The notes under the pieces: model-generated
Database searches by the model: none
Told to the model about the DNA's origin: nothing
Seen by the model: only the letters and a program-made list of their open reading frames with translations
Made by a program: the position numbers and the translations under genes
Shown: in pieces, positions 22,290 through 34,319 of the stretch
Numbering within the stretch: the stretch's first letter is position 1
How the letters are laid out: each line of letters starts with the position of its first letter
Source of the DNA: Aspidiotus rigidus
Taxonomy: Eukaryota > Arthropoda > Insecta > Hemiptera > Diaspididae
Assembly: GCA_035079385.1 (NCBI GenBank)
Contig: JAVHKY010000034.1
Span: 3,658,001 to 3,722,000, forward strand
DNA: 64,000 nt
Direction: 5' to 3'

Positions 22290-25200
22290 GGAGTATCTCA
22301 AGCTACTAGTTTTTGAGTACTTACAGAATATGTCGTTCAGCACTGCTATTGGAATATGTGGTTCAACATTGCTCAGGAAATATGTGGTTTGGCATTGCTT
22401 ATGGAATATCTGGTTCAGTATTGCTTCGGAAATATGTGGTTCACCAAATATACAGTTCAGCATTGCTTACAGAATATGTGGTTTCAGCATTGCTTATAAA
22501 ATATGTGGTTCAGCATTGCTTATGGAATATCTGGTTCAGAATTGCTTACAGAATATGTGGTTCAGCATTGCTTATAGAATATGTGGTTCAGCATTACTTA
22601 TGGAATATCTGGTTCAGTATTGCTTACCAAATATGTGGTTTGGCATTGTTGATGGAATATGTGGTGCAGCATTGCTTACAGAATATGTGGTTCAGCATTA
22701 CTTATGGAATATGTGGTTCAGTATTGCTTACCAAATATGCGGTTTGGCATTTTTGATGGAATATGTGGTTCAGTATTGCTTCGGAAATATGTGGTTCACG
22801 AAATATACAGTTCAGCATTGCTTACAGAATATATGGTTTCAGCATTGCTTATAGAATTTGTGGTTCAGCATTGCTTATGGAATATCTGGTTCAGTATTGC
22901 TTACCAAATATGTGGTTTGGCATTGTTGATGGAATATGTGGTGCAGCATTGCTTATAGAATTTGTGGTTCAGCATTGCTTATGGAATATCTGGTTCAGAA
23001 TTGCTTAATGAATATGTGGTTCAGCATTGCTTATAGAATATGTGGTTCAGCATTACTTATGGAATATCTGGTTCAGTATTGCTTACCAAATATGTGGTTT
23101 GGCATTGTTGATGGAATATGTGGTGCAGTATTGCTTACAGAATATGTGGTTCAGCATTACTTATGGAATATGTGGTTCAGTATTGCTTACCAAATATGCG
23201 GTTTGGCATTTTTGATGGAATATGTGGTGTAGCATTGCTTATAGAATATGTGGTTCAGCATTGTTTATAGAATATGTGGTTCAGCATTACTTATGGAATA
23301 TGTGGTTCAACATTTCAGCGTTGCTTCGGGGATATGTGGTTCAGCATTGCTTTTGGAATATCTGGTTCAGAATTGCGTTGGGAATATGTGGTGCAGCATT
23401 GCTTACAGAGTATGTGCTTCAGCACTGATTATGGAATATCTGGTTCAGAATTGCGTTGGGAATATGTGGTGCAGCATTGCTTACAGAATATGTGCTTCAG
23501 CACTGATTATGAAATATCTGGTTCCGTATTGTTTACAGAATATGTGGTTCAGCATTGCTTATAGAATATCTGGTTCAGTATTGCTTACCAAATATGTGGT
23601 TTGGCATTTTTGTTAGAATATGTGGTTCTGGCTCAACATTTCAGCGTTGCTTGGGGAATATGTGGTTCAGCATTGCTTACCAAATATTTGGTTCACCAAA
23701 TATATGGTTCAGCGTTGCTTACAGAATATGTGGTTCAGCATTGCTTATGGAATATCTGGTTCAGAATTGCTTAGGGAATATGTGGTGCAGCATTGCTTAT
23801 AGAATTTGTGGTTCAGCATTGCTTATGGAATATCTGTTTCAGAATTGCTTAATGAATATGTGGTTCAGCATTGCTTATAGAATATGTGGTTCAGCATTAA
23901 TTATGGAATATCTGGTTCAGTATTGCTTACCAAATATGTGGTTTGGCTTTGTTGATGGAATATGTGGTTCAGCGTTACTTATGGAATATGTGGTTCAGTA
24001 TTGCTTACCAAATATGTGGTTTGGGCATTTTTGATGGAATATGTGGTTCAGCATTGTTTATAGAATATGTGGTTCAGCATTACTTATGGAATATGTGGTT
24101 CAACATTTCAGTGTTGCTTCGGGGATATGTGGTTCAGCATTGCTTATGGAATATCTAGTTCAGAATTGCGTTGGGAATATGTGGTGCAGCATTGCTTACA
24201 GAATATGGATTATGGAATATCTGGTTCCGTATTGTTTACAGAATATGTGGTTCAGCATTGCTTATAGAATATCTGGTTCAGTATTGCTTACCAAATATGT
24301 GGTTTGGCATTTTTGTTAGAATATGTGGTTCTGCATTACTTATGGAATATGTGGCTCAACATTTCAGCGTTGCTTGGGGAATATGTGGTTCAGCATTGCT
24401 TACAGAATATGTGGTTCAGCATTGCTTATGGAATATCTGGTTCAGAATTGCTTAGGGAATATGTGGTGCAGCATTGCTTACCGAATATGTGGTTCAGCAT
24501 TGCTTATGGAATATCTGGTTCAGTATTGCTTACAGAATATGTGGTTCAGCATTGCTTATAGAATATGTGGTTCAGTATTACTTATGGAATATCTGGTTCA
24601 GTATTGCTTACCAAATATGTGGTTTGGGCATTTTTGATGGAATATGTGGTGCAGCATTGCTTACAGAATATGTGGTTCAGCATTGCTTATGGAATATCTG
24701 GTTCAGAATTGCTTAGGGAATATGTGGTGCAGCATTGCTTACAGAATATGTGGTTCAGCATTACTTATGGAATATGTGATTCAACATTGCTCACAGAATA
24801 ATATGTGGTTCAGCATTGCTTAGGGAATATGTGGTTCAGCATTACCTATGGAATATCTGGTTCAGCATTACTTATGGAATATGTGGTTCAGCACAGCTTA
24901 TGGAATATGTGGTTTACCAAATATATGGTTTGGTATTACTTATGGAATATGTGGTTCAGCATTGCTTACAGAATATGTGGTTCAGCATATTGCTTGCATG
25001 ATATATGGTTCAGCATTACTTATGCAATATGTGGTTCATCATTACCTATGGAATATCTGGTTCAGCGTTGCTTAGGAAACATATGGTTTGGCATTGCTTA
25101 TGGAATATGTGGTTGAGCACAGCTTATGGAATATGTGGTTCATCAAATATATGGTTCAGCATTACTTATGGAATATGTGGTTCAACATTGCTTACAGAAT

Positions 25201-25320
25201 ATGTGGTTCAGCATTACTTATGGAATATGTGGTTTAGCATTGCTTACAGACTCATTCACCAAATATACAGTTCAGCATTGTTCACTGAATATGTGGTTCA
25301 GCATTGCTTCGACTGTATTG
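22290..25320. repeat. Minisatellite, 26 bp unit, about 115 copies, with higher-order structure
   Basis: The unit is roughly ttcagcattgcttatggaat followed by atgtgg. Variants change position 8 (cagtattgc, cagaattgc), the purine block (cttatgg, cttacag, cttatag, cttacca) and insert ttcaccaaatata segments. Longer blocks repeat in the same order, for example 22560-22760 with 23030-23220, and 23240-23620 with 24040-24320, showing segmental amplification. Because 26 is not a multiple of 3, a stop-free unit reads open in all three + frames, giving many overlapping frames of 60-188 codons that share a 26-residue period. They are treated as by-products. Confidence 0.9.
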
Positions 25321-25329
25321 CAGGTCTCT

Positions 25330-25580
25330 ACCGACGAGTGACGTATAATCGACCCAAAATCAATGTCAATTCCTACTTGTAATCAATCTACAAAACTAAG
25401 GAGTCAACTAAATTTCAACGTCGACAGTGAGTCTACTGTAAAGTGAAACAATCGATTTTGAGTAGATTTCTTGTCATTTTCGATTGATTTGCGCTAGATA
25501 TTGCCCGGAACAGAATCTACGTCGAGCTTAGTTGACTTTTGGTTGAAATAGGCAGTCAATTTGATGTGAAATCGAAGTGC
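25330..25580. repeat. GTCGA-rich dispersed repeat, second copy
   Basis: Repeated gagtcaactaaatttcaacg, atcgattttgagtagatttc and similar words. Same family as 16870-17060 and 39255-39490. It abuts the minisatellite directly. Confidence 0.55.
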
Positions 25581-25589
25581 ACTTGGTGT

Positions 25590-27270
25590 CCACATTGTTT
25601 ATTGGGATCTGGTGTCATAAACAACAAAATAATTTGCCACTTCAGATGAGGTCAACATTTTTAAGAAAAGTCGTTGGACTCACTAGGAGAAGCTGGCCGG
25701 GATCACTCCTCAATCTCTGTCCCTTATGTTTCAGATGGATGCTGATTCTGACGACCAACGAGGGGGGGGGGGGTCCTAGAAGAAGTCGCAAATTTCGGTA
25801 TTGGCGGTAGCTCGTTTCTTTCGTTGCTTGGAAGTGCTGAAACGGATGTCAAGTATAGAAAATGAAAATTCCAGAAATATGTTCGTGGTCTTCAAATAAA
25901 AGATCCGCATTTTCGTATTATTCTCCCTTACCTAAAAGACAAATTTATTGTCCTACAAGATTGATGAAGAAACGAATGGTGAATTTCATCGCATTATTTC
26001 AACAAGAAAGAAAACTCTTCAGGAATGTTTCGAGAGATGAGAATGGAAGACAAAGGATTGGAAAACTTTTCCATAGGTACCATTTTAGGTAAAAGAAAAA
26101 TGAGATTCTAAAAACTTTTCATTATTCTGTTTTAAAAATAAAAGGCAGATGTTTTCGAATGGTCTGAAGTTATGGAAGAATCTACGTCGGTGCTTAGTGT
26201 CAAAGAAACCCAACGATGTTGCAAAGTTTTCTGCAAAGTCTCAGTCGTGGCGATCAAGGTCAAAATCATTGTTCGCTCAATAGATTCCAGTCTGCTTGAA
26301 AACTAGAGTTATATACGTGCATTAACAAGAAGTACACCATTGAGACGATGCTGAATGTATTCAGACCCACTGTTGAATTGCCCAATCGTAAGATTTGGCA
26401 CTCCAGACCATTATTAAAAAGAGTGAAACTATGTCTCTCGCCGAAGTACCACTTCAACATCTTATACAATTGTCTACATTCGAAGAGGTTCTGTTTTTTT
26501 TCTTTTTCTTCTTTCGCGTTCTCATTTTTTAACTGTAAAATAAAATAACGTGTATAATATTATTATTATTATGAAGGATTGAGAATAATTTTGTTACCCT
26601 TTTCTCTCTCTCACACACGATAATTCTTTCCTTTTTCGTTTTTTTGTAGCTTGTAATAAAATCGAAGTATGTAATATAAAGTAAAATATTCTCGTCGTTC
26701 CGTAGCGAATAAAGCAGTCGTAGAACTGAGTTAATGAACCCGAAGGGATCGTCGTAACCGGGCTCTTATTCATAATCGAACACAATCAAGATTCGTTACA
26801 TACTGTTGTGCTCTTGCACTTCATCTTTCTCGCGTAATGTCGGGTTTTTTCGACGCTCGGCAACACGCATTTCAAAGCGAAATATGGCATGAATTATCGC
26901 AAACATTTCACTCCCTTGTAATTTACGATGATGGTTAAAAAAAAACGTCTTTTCAATGTTTTTCCTTCCGAGCGGCTCCTTTCTATATCGTTCCTTCTTT
27001 AGCAGTCTGTCGGTCTACCACTTCCGCAGAAGTTAACTTTCCTCTTTCCTCGTAATACTCAGTGGTACTTTCTATATTATAAAATTTTTTGTCCCACCCT
27101 ACAGAAAAAGGCTAGTGACTAATTCCAAGAAAATCGACGAATTTTTAGAATCCGTCGGCGACATTTTATGGATCCCTGGAGTCTCCAGATGGGAAAAGAA
27201 AATACTAAACTACAAGGATGTAGAGAATTCTCTCAATTTTTTTCTGTATTTGTCGAGAATGGCAGCAGTT
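25590..27270. other. No gene established
   Basis: Contains a 12-base G run (25762-25773) and chance frames (for example 25862-26092). The region precedes an hAT relic and could include older transposon sequence, but no motif supports that. Confidence 0.4.
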
Positions 27271-27274
27271 ATTG

Positions 27275-27595
27275 ATGTACAGTTTTAACTCACGATCATC
27301 CGTGAAACAAACAGTTGGCACTTTTACTCATAGATATTTGAGTACATGTAAAGTCATCTTAGAGTACAAAAATGGAAGAAAAGAACTTTATATTCATCTG
27401 GGTTATCATTCTAACGAATTATTACGTTTTGTTTTCAGTTTCGAACGGATTACTGAAGCAGGTGAAATTCATCATGGAGTTCACGAGAAATACAACTTGG
27501 AAATTCTGCGAGTTTCGAAGTCACTACACATAGATGTATCGCAAGAGAAGGTAGCTTTGGAGAAATTTTCCTGTCGAGCAAGAGGTTCCTATTAA
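27275..27595 (+). CDS. Unrecognised open frame, possible exon
   Basis: The ATG at 27275 opens 106 codons to TAA at 27593-27595. The second half (from 27441) follows a splice-acceptor-like tract acgttttgttttcag and has evenly mixed composition (FERITEAGEIHHGVHEKYNL). No domain is recognised. It lies upstream of the hAT dimerisation relic at 28152-28355, so it may be part of a decayed transposase or a chance frame. Confidence 0.25.
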   Translation: MYSFNSRSSVKQTVGTFTHRYLSTCKVILEYKNGRKELYIHLGYHSNELLRFVFSFERITEAGEIHHGVHEKYNLEILRVSKSLHIDVSQEKVALEKFSCRARGSY

Positions 27596-28151
27596 GTTAT
27601 GTCTTTCTAAACAATTCTCGTCTCTCTTCTCCGAGATTCGTCTGATGGAACCTTCCTTCTTTTGACGAAAATTCATTTGCTATAGTCGATTCATTTGTCT
27701 TCGACATTTCTCTGTCCTGACTGAGGAATTTCGTCGATTTTCTACTCCTTGCGTCTTTTAATTTCCAATTCTCACACGTGCTTATCCACCTGCTTGCTTA
27801 CTGATATTTTGATTTACTGCTTTATGTAGGTATGAATTTCAAAACTACCGTCGAAACTCGTCCTATTGAAAGCTATTTTGATGGAAATACTCAGGACAAA
27901 AAAGTATAATCCAGTGATGGGAAAATGAAAGTCAACTTTAATCACGTAAGTTATGAATAGAGTTAACATTTCTTGGAAATTGTCAATTTTGTTCTAATTG
28001 GGGCTAATGAGATCTGACCAAAGATGAGTACGTTTCAGATATCAAGGACGCCCCCCTCCCAAAAAAAAAAGAAAAAAAATTTCCAAAAATGAAATAGATG
28101 CCAACAACTTCCAAAAATTGAATACGATACCATAATAACGTTGAAATTTGA

Positions 28152-28355
28152 ATACTTCGCTATAAAACAGATAGATTTCACTTCGAAAAAGCGTATGAAG
28201 ATCAATTTTTCGAGTTTGTTTTCATTTTCTACCCACCCATTGTGTCTGTTGATGTCGAGCGATCATTTTCCGACTATAAATTGATCTTATCCGACAGAAG
28301 ACAGTCCTTCATAGATGACAACATGGAGAATATGTTTAATAGTTGTTTTATATAA
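28152..28355 (+). pseudogene. hAT transposase C-terminal dimerisation domain, relic
   Basis: The frame from 28152 to TAA at 28353-28355 ends with FYPPIVSVDVERSFSDY, KLILSDRRQSF and DDNMENM. The 'SS.DVERSFS..K.I..DRR..L...N' pattern is the hallmark of the hAT C-terminal domain (hATC). Upstream transposase parts (BED finger, catalytic core) were not found, and a stop lies just upstream at 28149-28151. It is a truncated remnant of an hAT element, compatible with the hAT-type MITEs at 33777 and 49690. Confidence 0.75.
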
Positions 28356-28809
28356 TTTCTTGAACGTCTGTGAATTCAATAATCATTTTTTTTCATTAAA
28401 ATTTCCGTAGTTTTTTTTTTTATTTTGCCATAAGTGTCAAATTTTTCAATTTCAATACCAAAAACCTCCCTCTAAAATGCCAAAAAAAGTTAGCTCTAGT
28501 AATGAATATTCACTCGTATGATTGTTTTCTGAGAAAGGATGTTGAAATGTTTGGTTCCATCTCTCGAAAATCTACTTGTTCTTATTTGTGGTAGTAATTT
28601 TTCTCGAAACAAATTTATTTTTTTGTTGTCGGTAAATTTGAACTTTGCTATCTGGGATCTTCAATATCCAACTCTATAATTATGGGAGAAGATATTGGAA
28701 GACTTAATGGACGCCCCGCGTCGGCCAAACTAAAATTCGCAGTAGAAAAACGGATGCTATATTATTTACTATCCGTTGGAAATTCACCTTTCCCTTCCGC
28801 CTGCTAGGT

Positions 28810-29733
28810 GTAGACATCTAAATCAAGAAGTTGATGAAGTACCTGGGCATCTGGTTTGACTCTTGAACTCAGGGCACCATTTCCTGACGGCAGCTGAAAA
28901 GGTGGTTAAGGCAGTGACTTACATATAAGCGGCCCGATGACAAACCTAAGAAGACCGAGGGAACCGAGAAAAAGGATTTTGATGAACACCGTATTGCCGA
29001 TTCTTCTATATAGCGCCATGAAGGTAGCCTACAGGAGAAAAGAAATGGAAAAGATCCAACGAAAAGGTGGTCTAAGGTATGTTTGTGTATACTGCACTGT
29101 TTCGAGAAGGCTCGTGCGTTCCCTAGCTGAGGAGAGAGCGGTTATGTTTGAAGCAAAGAAGAAGACAACGACTGATAAAGAAGTTTTACGGGTCAAGCAG
29201 GAGGCAAGGCTCTCCCTGCTTGAGAAATGAAAATCGAGAATTGCTCAGCGTGAGCTAGGGATATGGGCGACCCTGATGAGTGGATAAACTGAGACCATGA
29301 TCTGCTAAGTTGTTAAGCAGCCATGGTTGCTTCAGCAAGTACCTTCTTGAGAAATTGAGGAAAGTTGAGCAGACACTGTTTTCTCATTGCGATCAAGGGT
29401 GGTATGGTGGACTACAGTACATCTTATTTGAGTGTGAAGCGTGGAAGCGTATGTGGGGCGAGCTGAGTCGGTTTGTTCAAGAGATTGGGGTCGATGAAGA
29501 GTAGCCTGGTAGCCACCATGATAATTTTCAAGGAAATATGGAATCAAGTGTCTGCATTCGCAACTACGGTTATGAAGAAGAAGATGGATACAGAATGGCA
29601 GAGGCAAATGCAAAACCACGCTATATTCTACTCAAGACCTATATACCATCCACATATAGAAGACACTCCGCAGCTGAGAAAGATGAAGTTGAAACGTAGG
29701 ATACGAAGAAAGGAGGAGAGGACACTCCAATAG
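28810..29733 (+). pseudogene. R1-clade non-LTR retrotransposon, C-terminal relic
   Basis: Fragments occur in the order of the C-terminal half of R1-type LINE proteins. KYLGIW (about 28838-28855) is followed by NLRRPREPRKRILM and LPILLYSAM (28943-29020), then the QRKGGLRYV..YCTVS block (about 29058-29107). Next come KEVLRVKQEARLSLLEK (about 29178-29228), SSHGCFSKYL (about 29313-29345), and a FSHC...ILFECEAWKRMW stretch (about 29375-29455) that recalls the terminal Cys/His motif. Frames change several times, for example with stops near 28876, 28929 and 29228. The palm motifs lie further 5' and are missing. A tail frame to 29733 (QVSAFATTVMKKKM) fits the end of such proteins. Confidence 0.6.
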
Positions 29734-29739
29734 TGACTT

Positions 29740-30680
29740 AGTTCTAAGTTTTAACTGGTCTGTGAGCTCAAGGTTGAGTAACTGGGGCCACTGTACCTTA
29801 GCAGTTGCCTAGAAGAGGGGTTTCCACACAGGAGATTCTTCCGATACTGAAGTTGTACTTGAAAGGGTCGATACCGGTGTAAGTGGAAAGGAAATTAATG
29901 CATACACAACCCACACCCCCTCCATAATGCGACACAAGCGACGTACCTCTGTCAGATTTTTTCTCTCTTACTCTTGTACTCTCCGTTTTCTTTATTTTTC
30001 ATGAAACAATTAATTCGATTTTTGTTACGTCATTCTGGCACACTCTAGTTATATTCGCTATTCTTGTGATGACCCAAGTCTGTGATCAAATTTCATAATA
30101 TCACGTTGTGGCTTTCTCTTCGAAACTAGAATAACTTTGGTGCACTATTCGCACTCCATTCCTATCCACTGTTTGCTGCCTTCTACCCTTGGCCGTTCAT
30201 TGCGGGGGGGTAGAAAATATCAATGTATTTTCAATCCTTAGATTTAATCTTAGTTGCGCCCAGTTACTATCTATGACATTTTTTCAGTCCGTATACAATT
30301 TTTTTTAGATCCATGAAAATAAAACTGAAGTGTGTCCAAATAGTTCTGAAGCTTACCTTGCCTCTGGCCTCCCTCTCAATTTTGAATCGCGTACGGAAGA
30401 AAAGTACGCAAATTCTGAATCCTGGGCTGCACGAATCTACAAATATTTCATACTATTCGTCATCTTGATACCTATTGTGGACGAATTCCATATCTTTGCC
30501 TCTTTTCCAAACCATATTTAAATTCGAAATAGTGAGTGTAGCGAAAGTGTACAGATTCTGTAACTTAATTACGCAAATTTTGGACACCGACAATCGTTCC
30601 CGTAGGATAGAGAGTACCATGTTCATCCCTTTCCCGAATCAATAAGCAGATTGCCGAAGGTGGGAGTGAAAAAAAAAAAA
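29740..30680. other. No gene seen
   Basis: Chance frames only (for example 30330-30521). 30206-30212 has a short G run. Probably LINE 3' flank then unique sequence. Confidence 0.4.
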
Positions 30681-30683
30681 AAA

Positions 30684-30960
30684 TGTTCGTTGTGATTCAT
30701 TCTAGAGTTGAGGGTGGCCAAGAGACCATCAAGTGAAGTCTTGGATCCGTTATAAATGCGTAGTAAATCGTCAACATATCTTCCTCAAAAAAGAACTTCG
30801 TACATGTATGGCGCGTTATTGCGCATGTATATCTCTAGGGCGTTAAGAAAAATGTCGGCTAAGAGAGGACTCAAGGGCCCGTCCATGGGTAAGCCATCCT
30901 TGAATTTGTATAGGTGAGATTCCTGAAAGCACAAAGGTTGGTATCAACACAAGCGACCAC
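30684..30960 (-). pseudogene. Reverse transcriptase relic of a second Penelope-like lineage
   Basis: Reading the minus strand, FVVACVDTNLCAFRN (about 30957-30915) is followed after a frame change by LYKFKDGLPMDGPLSPLL, ADIFLNALE (about 30915-30835) and then RYVDDLLRIY (about 30780-30750). This is the GLPMGSPLSP (motif 4) and YVDD (motif 5) order of PLE reverse transcriptases, but the wording differs from copies 1-5 (PIGSPLGSLISE). A stop (TGA, near 30785) precedes the YVDD block. It is an old fragment of a distinct family. Confidence 0.65.
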
Positions 30961-31199
30961 AAATTCTGACACCTGTATATAAAAAAGTTACTCGCAAATT
31001 TTTGAAATTCAATTTATACACCAACTTTAATAATATTGGAGGAAGAGCGGCGATATGGAGCCTAAATAGATGCTTCTCACTTGAACAAGAATAAAATAGA
31101 GCATCTGTAGTGCTTTGATTAATGAGCTCAGTGCGAGCGCTTATCAACTAAAGACCACTACCACTTCTTTTTCTGTTCTTTCGAAATTCTTAGCCTTTT

Positions 31200-31413
31200 C
31201 GTCTTTTCCAACCTAAGGCAGATGAACACTCACGTCGCATTGAACGGCTGAACACTCATTTTAAAATAAACGAAGTCCTTCTCGATTACGTGACTAATGA
31301 GCAAGTTAATAAAGCCGTTATACAGATTCGAACGTCCTTTCAAGATACCAACTCGCAAATCTATTCTTATTCCTTGTGGGATGAAATTTCCATTAAACTA
31401 ATAAATTTTTAAC
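31200..31413 (+). other. Unassigned open stretch
   Basis: An open frame without a start reads FRLFQPKADEHSRRIERLN, then ending IKLINF and TAA at about 31411. Residue mix is protein-like, but no family is recognised. It lies 250 bp from the PLE relic on the opposite strand and may belong to another decayed element. Confidence 0.2.
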
Positions 31414-31419
31414 GTAGGA

Positions 31420-33768
31420 TTTCACAAATGAATATTTCATCGTCTTCTCGCAACATCGAAAGAGACGACAAGAAATTTTGACAACCATTAGTATCAAAAA
31501 ACAATTTAAAAACATCGACAGCGTACCCTTGATTCGCCTCCCTCGTTATTTCAACCTAACACCACTCGTGAATTCACCTTGAAGTAAGCATTCTTCTTTG
31601 AGAAGCCGTATTATTTCACGCTTTCTCTTTCGTTATATTGCTGCTCGTGCTCGATGAAATGATATTGCCGTCTCTGTCTCAAATATTTTACGCGAGTATA
31701 TCGTTTTCAATGTACCTTTGCAATGGTGTAAAGGACCACGAAGTGTAGAATTGACGATGATAATCTGATATCGAATCTAACTAATAGAGGAAAAGGGCGC
31801 TTAAGTTTTGCTAATGAATATTAGATTCAGCGTTGAAAAGCGCATGTTGGTTGTGCGCCCAGTCGTAGATGTCGTCGTCTAGACTAACCTTTTGCTCGCA
31901 TCATAAGGGTCACCAACTCGCTAAGTTTGCAGCGTAAAACCTGCTTGAGAGAAAATCTTTTGAATAAAGGAAATGGTGGTGCTTTTTATTTCTCCCTCCA
32001 TCATAATATCGTGTGTATACACTTTGTTAGTGATTTCGTTTTATACGTAGACGGAGACAAGTCGGCTTAGAGTCAGAGGGTTTGGAATTCATTTCATAAT
32101 TAAAATGCTGCGCGCTAATGAAAGGTTTTTACGAGGAATTTCTCGCCGTTTATATTTCTTAGACTTCTCAACCTCTCTGTCTTGTGTATTAGTCGATTGA
32201 ATTGCGTCCTCTCCGAAAAAGTGCCCACAGACAAGGTGTCACAAATCTCAGGGATAAAAAATTAATGAATCGGCGGTGTGGCAGTACTGTTTAAGATAAT
32301 TTTAATAGCTTTTTTTTTTTTTTGATATTGTTTCACTGTAGTTTTCCGTACGGGAGAAAAATATTGCTAACAAAATTGATTCGTATTTCAACAAATAGCG
32401 CTGGCACCGCGTGAAATTGAATTTGGTGAAATTTCATTACAGAGTAACTACGGGAAGCAAATAGAACTTTATCGATACTTGTTAAGCATTAATTTTCGCT
32501 ATGAATTGCGGCAGCGCAGGAGTGCATAAACGAAGTACTCTTTTTAAACATTGCGAGATTGAATTGCGTTTACTCGTCACCGGATGGTTAAAATTTCTTA
32601 TTATTGTTCGCTGTTGGATGAGATATACTTACCAACGAGTATGATTAAAATTTACCTTTGCTTACTTGTTTTTTCTCCGTCTACGTCATAAATTTCATCG
32701 AAGGCTTGTATAATTCGATTTACAAGGTACAAAAAAAAAAAAATGTGTTGAGCGAAGTACACGAGTTTACATTTCTGGCCTCTTTAAGGGTCGTCAATTT
32801 TTTTACGCTAGAATAAATTGAATTTTCCGACGGGGTTAAAGAACGAGAATTTCGTTTTTACGTTGCGCGAACACTTAAATTTTTTCTTCAAAGTAAAAAC
32901 ACTACGGACATACGTTTCCACTTATAGAGTCTCATTTTTTTTGTGTTCTTAGATTGTCAAACTAATCACTCTTCACGACTACGACTAAGGTCGCAGAGGG
33001 CCGTAGAAGCTCCCGAGCCAATGAAGATCCACTTCTACAAAACTGATAGTGATCTGCGATATGTGAGCAGTGACGTAACTAAGGCGGGACGCTCAGACCT
33101 TTCCTGAAGATTTTACCGCCCCTTCCTCCATTTGTGGAGTACTCTTTTGCAAACGAGTGTACAACTATAGTTATTGCCGAATTGATTCACTGGTACAAAA
33201 ATTGTTGATATTTGAGAGAGGAGGGGAGAGAAAAGGTAAAAATATCGACTCTCAAATTATTTGCAGAGATCGAAAGTTTTTCATGAGTCCTACTTCTTTT
33301 GGAACTAACTTGAACTCATTCTTGTCCCCTTCTCCATATACAGTATATGGTCCAGACGTTGACATTTTTCCGAGTCCCTCATCTGAAGGAGTACAGGCTC
33401 GCAATTTTCCGAATCCCATTTGCTGGAGTTTAAAGCTCAAGATTTTCATGTCAGACTTAGGTCAGGTTTGCGTACGATAAAACGATGGAAATTTTCACCT
33501 AAAACTCGTCCATAAAATATGACGTTCTTCATTAGAATTGAACCTCAACCTCGAAGGGGAGGGATTCGGAATTATTACGAGCTCAATCTTTGACGTCATT
33601 AGGAGGCTTATGAAAATCCAGGTCAACTCCTTCAAAGAAAGAGATATCAGCTTTAATTAAAAAGAGGAACCTTAATGTTGTTTTCGGTGGTGTATTTCTG
33701 AGAAAACTTGAAACAAGCTTTGAACTTTTCAAGAGAAAGGGTTCGTGAAGAGATTGCAAGCTGCGAGC
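31420..33768. other. No gene seen
   Basis: Chance frames only. 33280-33440 carries a degenerate relative of the 'tccatatacagtatatgg ... aattttccgaatccc' repeats. A 15-base T run lies near 32310-32324. Confidence 0.4.
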
Positions 33769-33776
33769 CTTATAAG

Positions 33777-34183
33777 CAGACCCCGGATTCCTCGGCATTT
33801 GTCGAATCATTTTGCTAAGGGCGGGAAGCTTGAAAATCAGATAGAAGTTCATTTTAGGAGTAATGGGGCCTGTAAAACAAATTTTATCTTGCCGAAAAAT
33901 GCCGGAAATGGAATAAATGCCGAGGAAGGGGTTTAATGCCGAATGAGGCCGAAAATAACTATTTTTATTAAATATCGTCTTTGCTCAAACTTCAGCAATT
34001 GTGGTGAAAATTGGACCTTTTTTTTGAAAATATTATTTTTAGTCCAAAGTTGAAAAATTGCTCTAAAAACTGATATTTTTTTCACTTTTTTTTTTTTTTT
34101 TTTTTTCAATACCGAATAATGCCGAAAATGCAACATCAAGTGCTGAAACTTTTCATTTTTAGTGCCGAAAAATTCGGGCTCTG
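33777..34183. mobile_element. hAT-type MITE with 8 bp TSD
   Basis: The termini cagaccccggattcctcggc (left) and gggctctg (right; reverse complement cagagcccgaatttttcggc) are inverted repeats. The 8 bp palindrome cttataag lies immediately outside both ends (33769-33776 and 34184-34191). CAG-start termini with 8 bp duplications are characteristic of the hAT superfamily. The interior repeats gccgaaaatgccgaa-like words and includes a 16-19 base T run. Non-coding. Confidence 0.8.
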
Positions 34184-34319
34184 CTTATAAGCAAGAAGAT
34201 AATCAAATATCGGGCAAAGCTGAAAAGGTTTTGACATCATCAGTCGGGGATTTTCAGGTTGAATTCTTCTAGAAGGTCTTGGAAAAATACCACAAATAAA
34301 TGGATGTAACGTCATCAAA

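Noticed and set aside
22290..25320. CRISPR-like array
   Set aside because: Units are contiguous 26 bp repeats without unique spacers, in eukaryotic DNA; a minisatellite explains everything.
22288..25382. Many overlapping plus-strand frames of 60-188 codons reading like membrane peptides
   Set aside because: They arise from a stop-free 26 bp tandem unit in all three frames; there is no independent start, splice or composition evidence for a protein.
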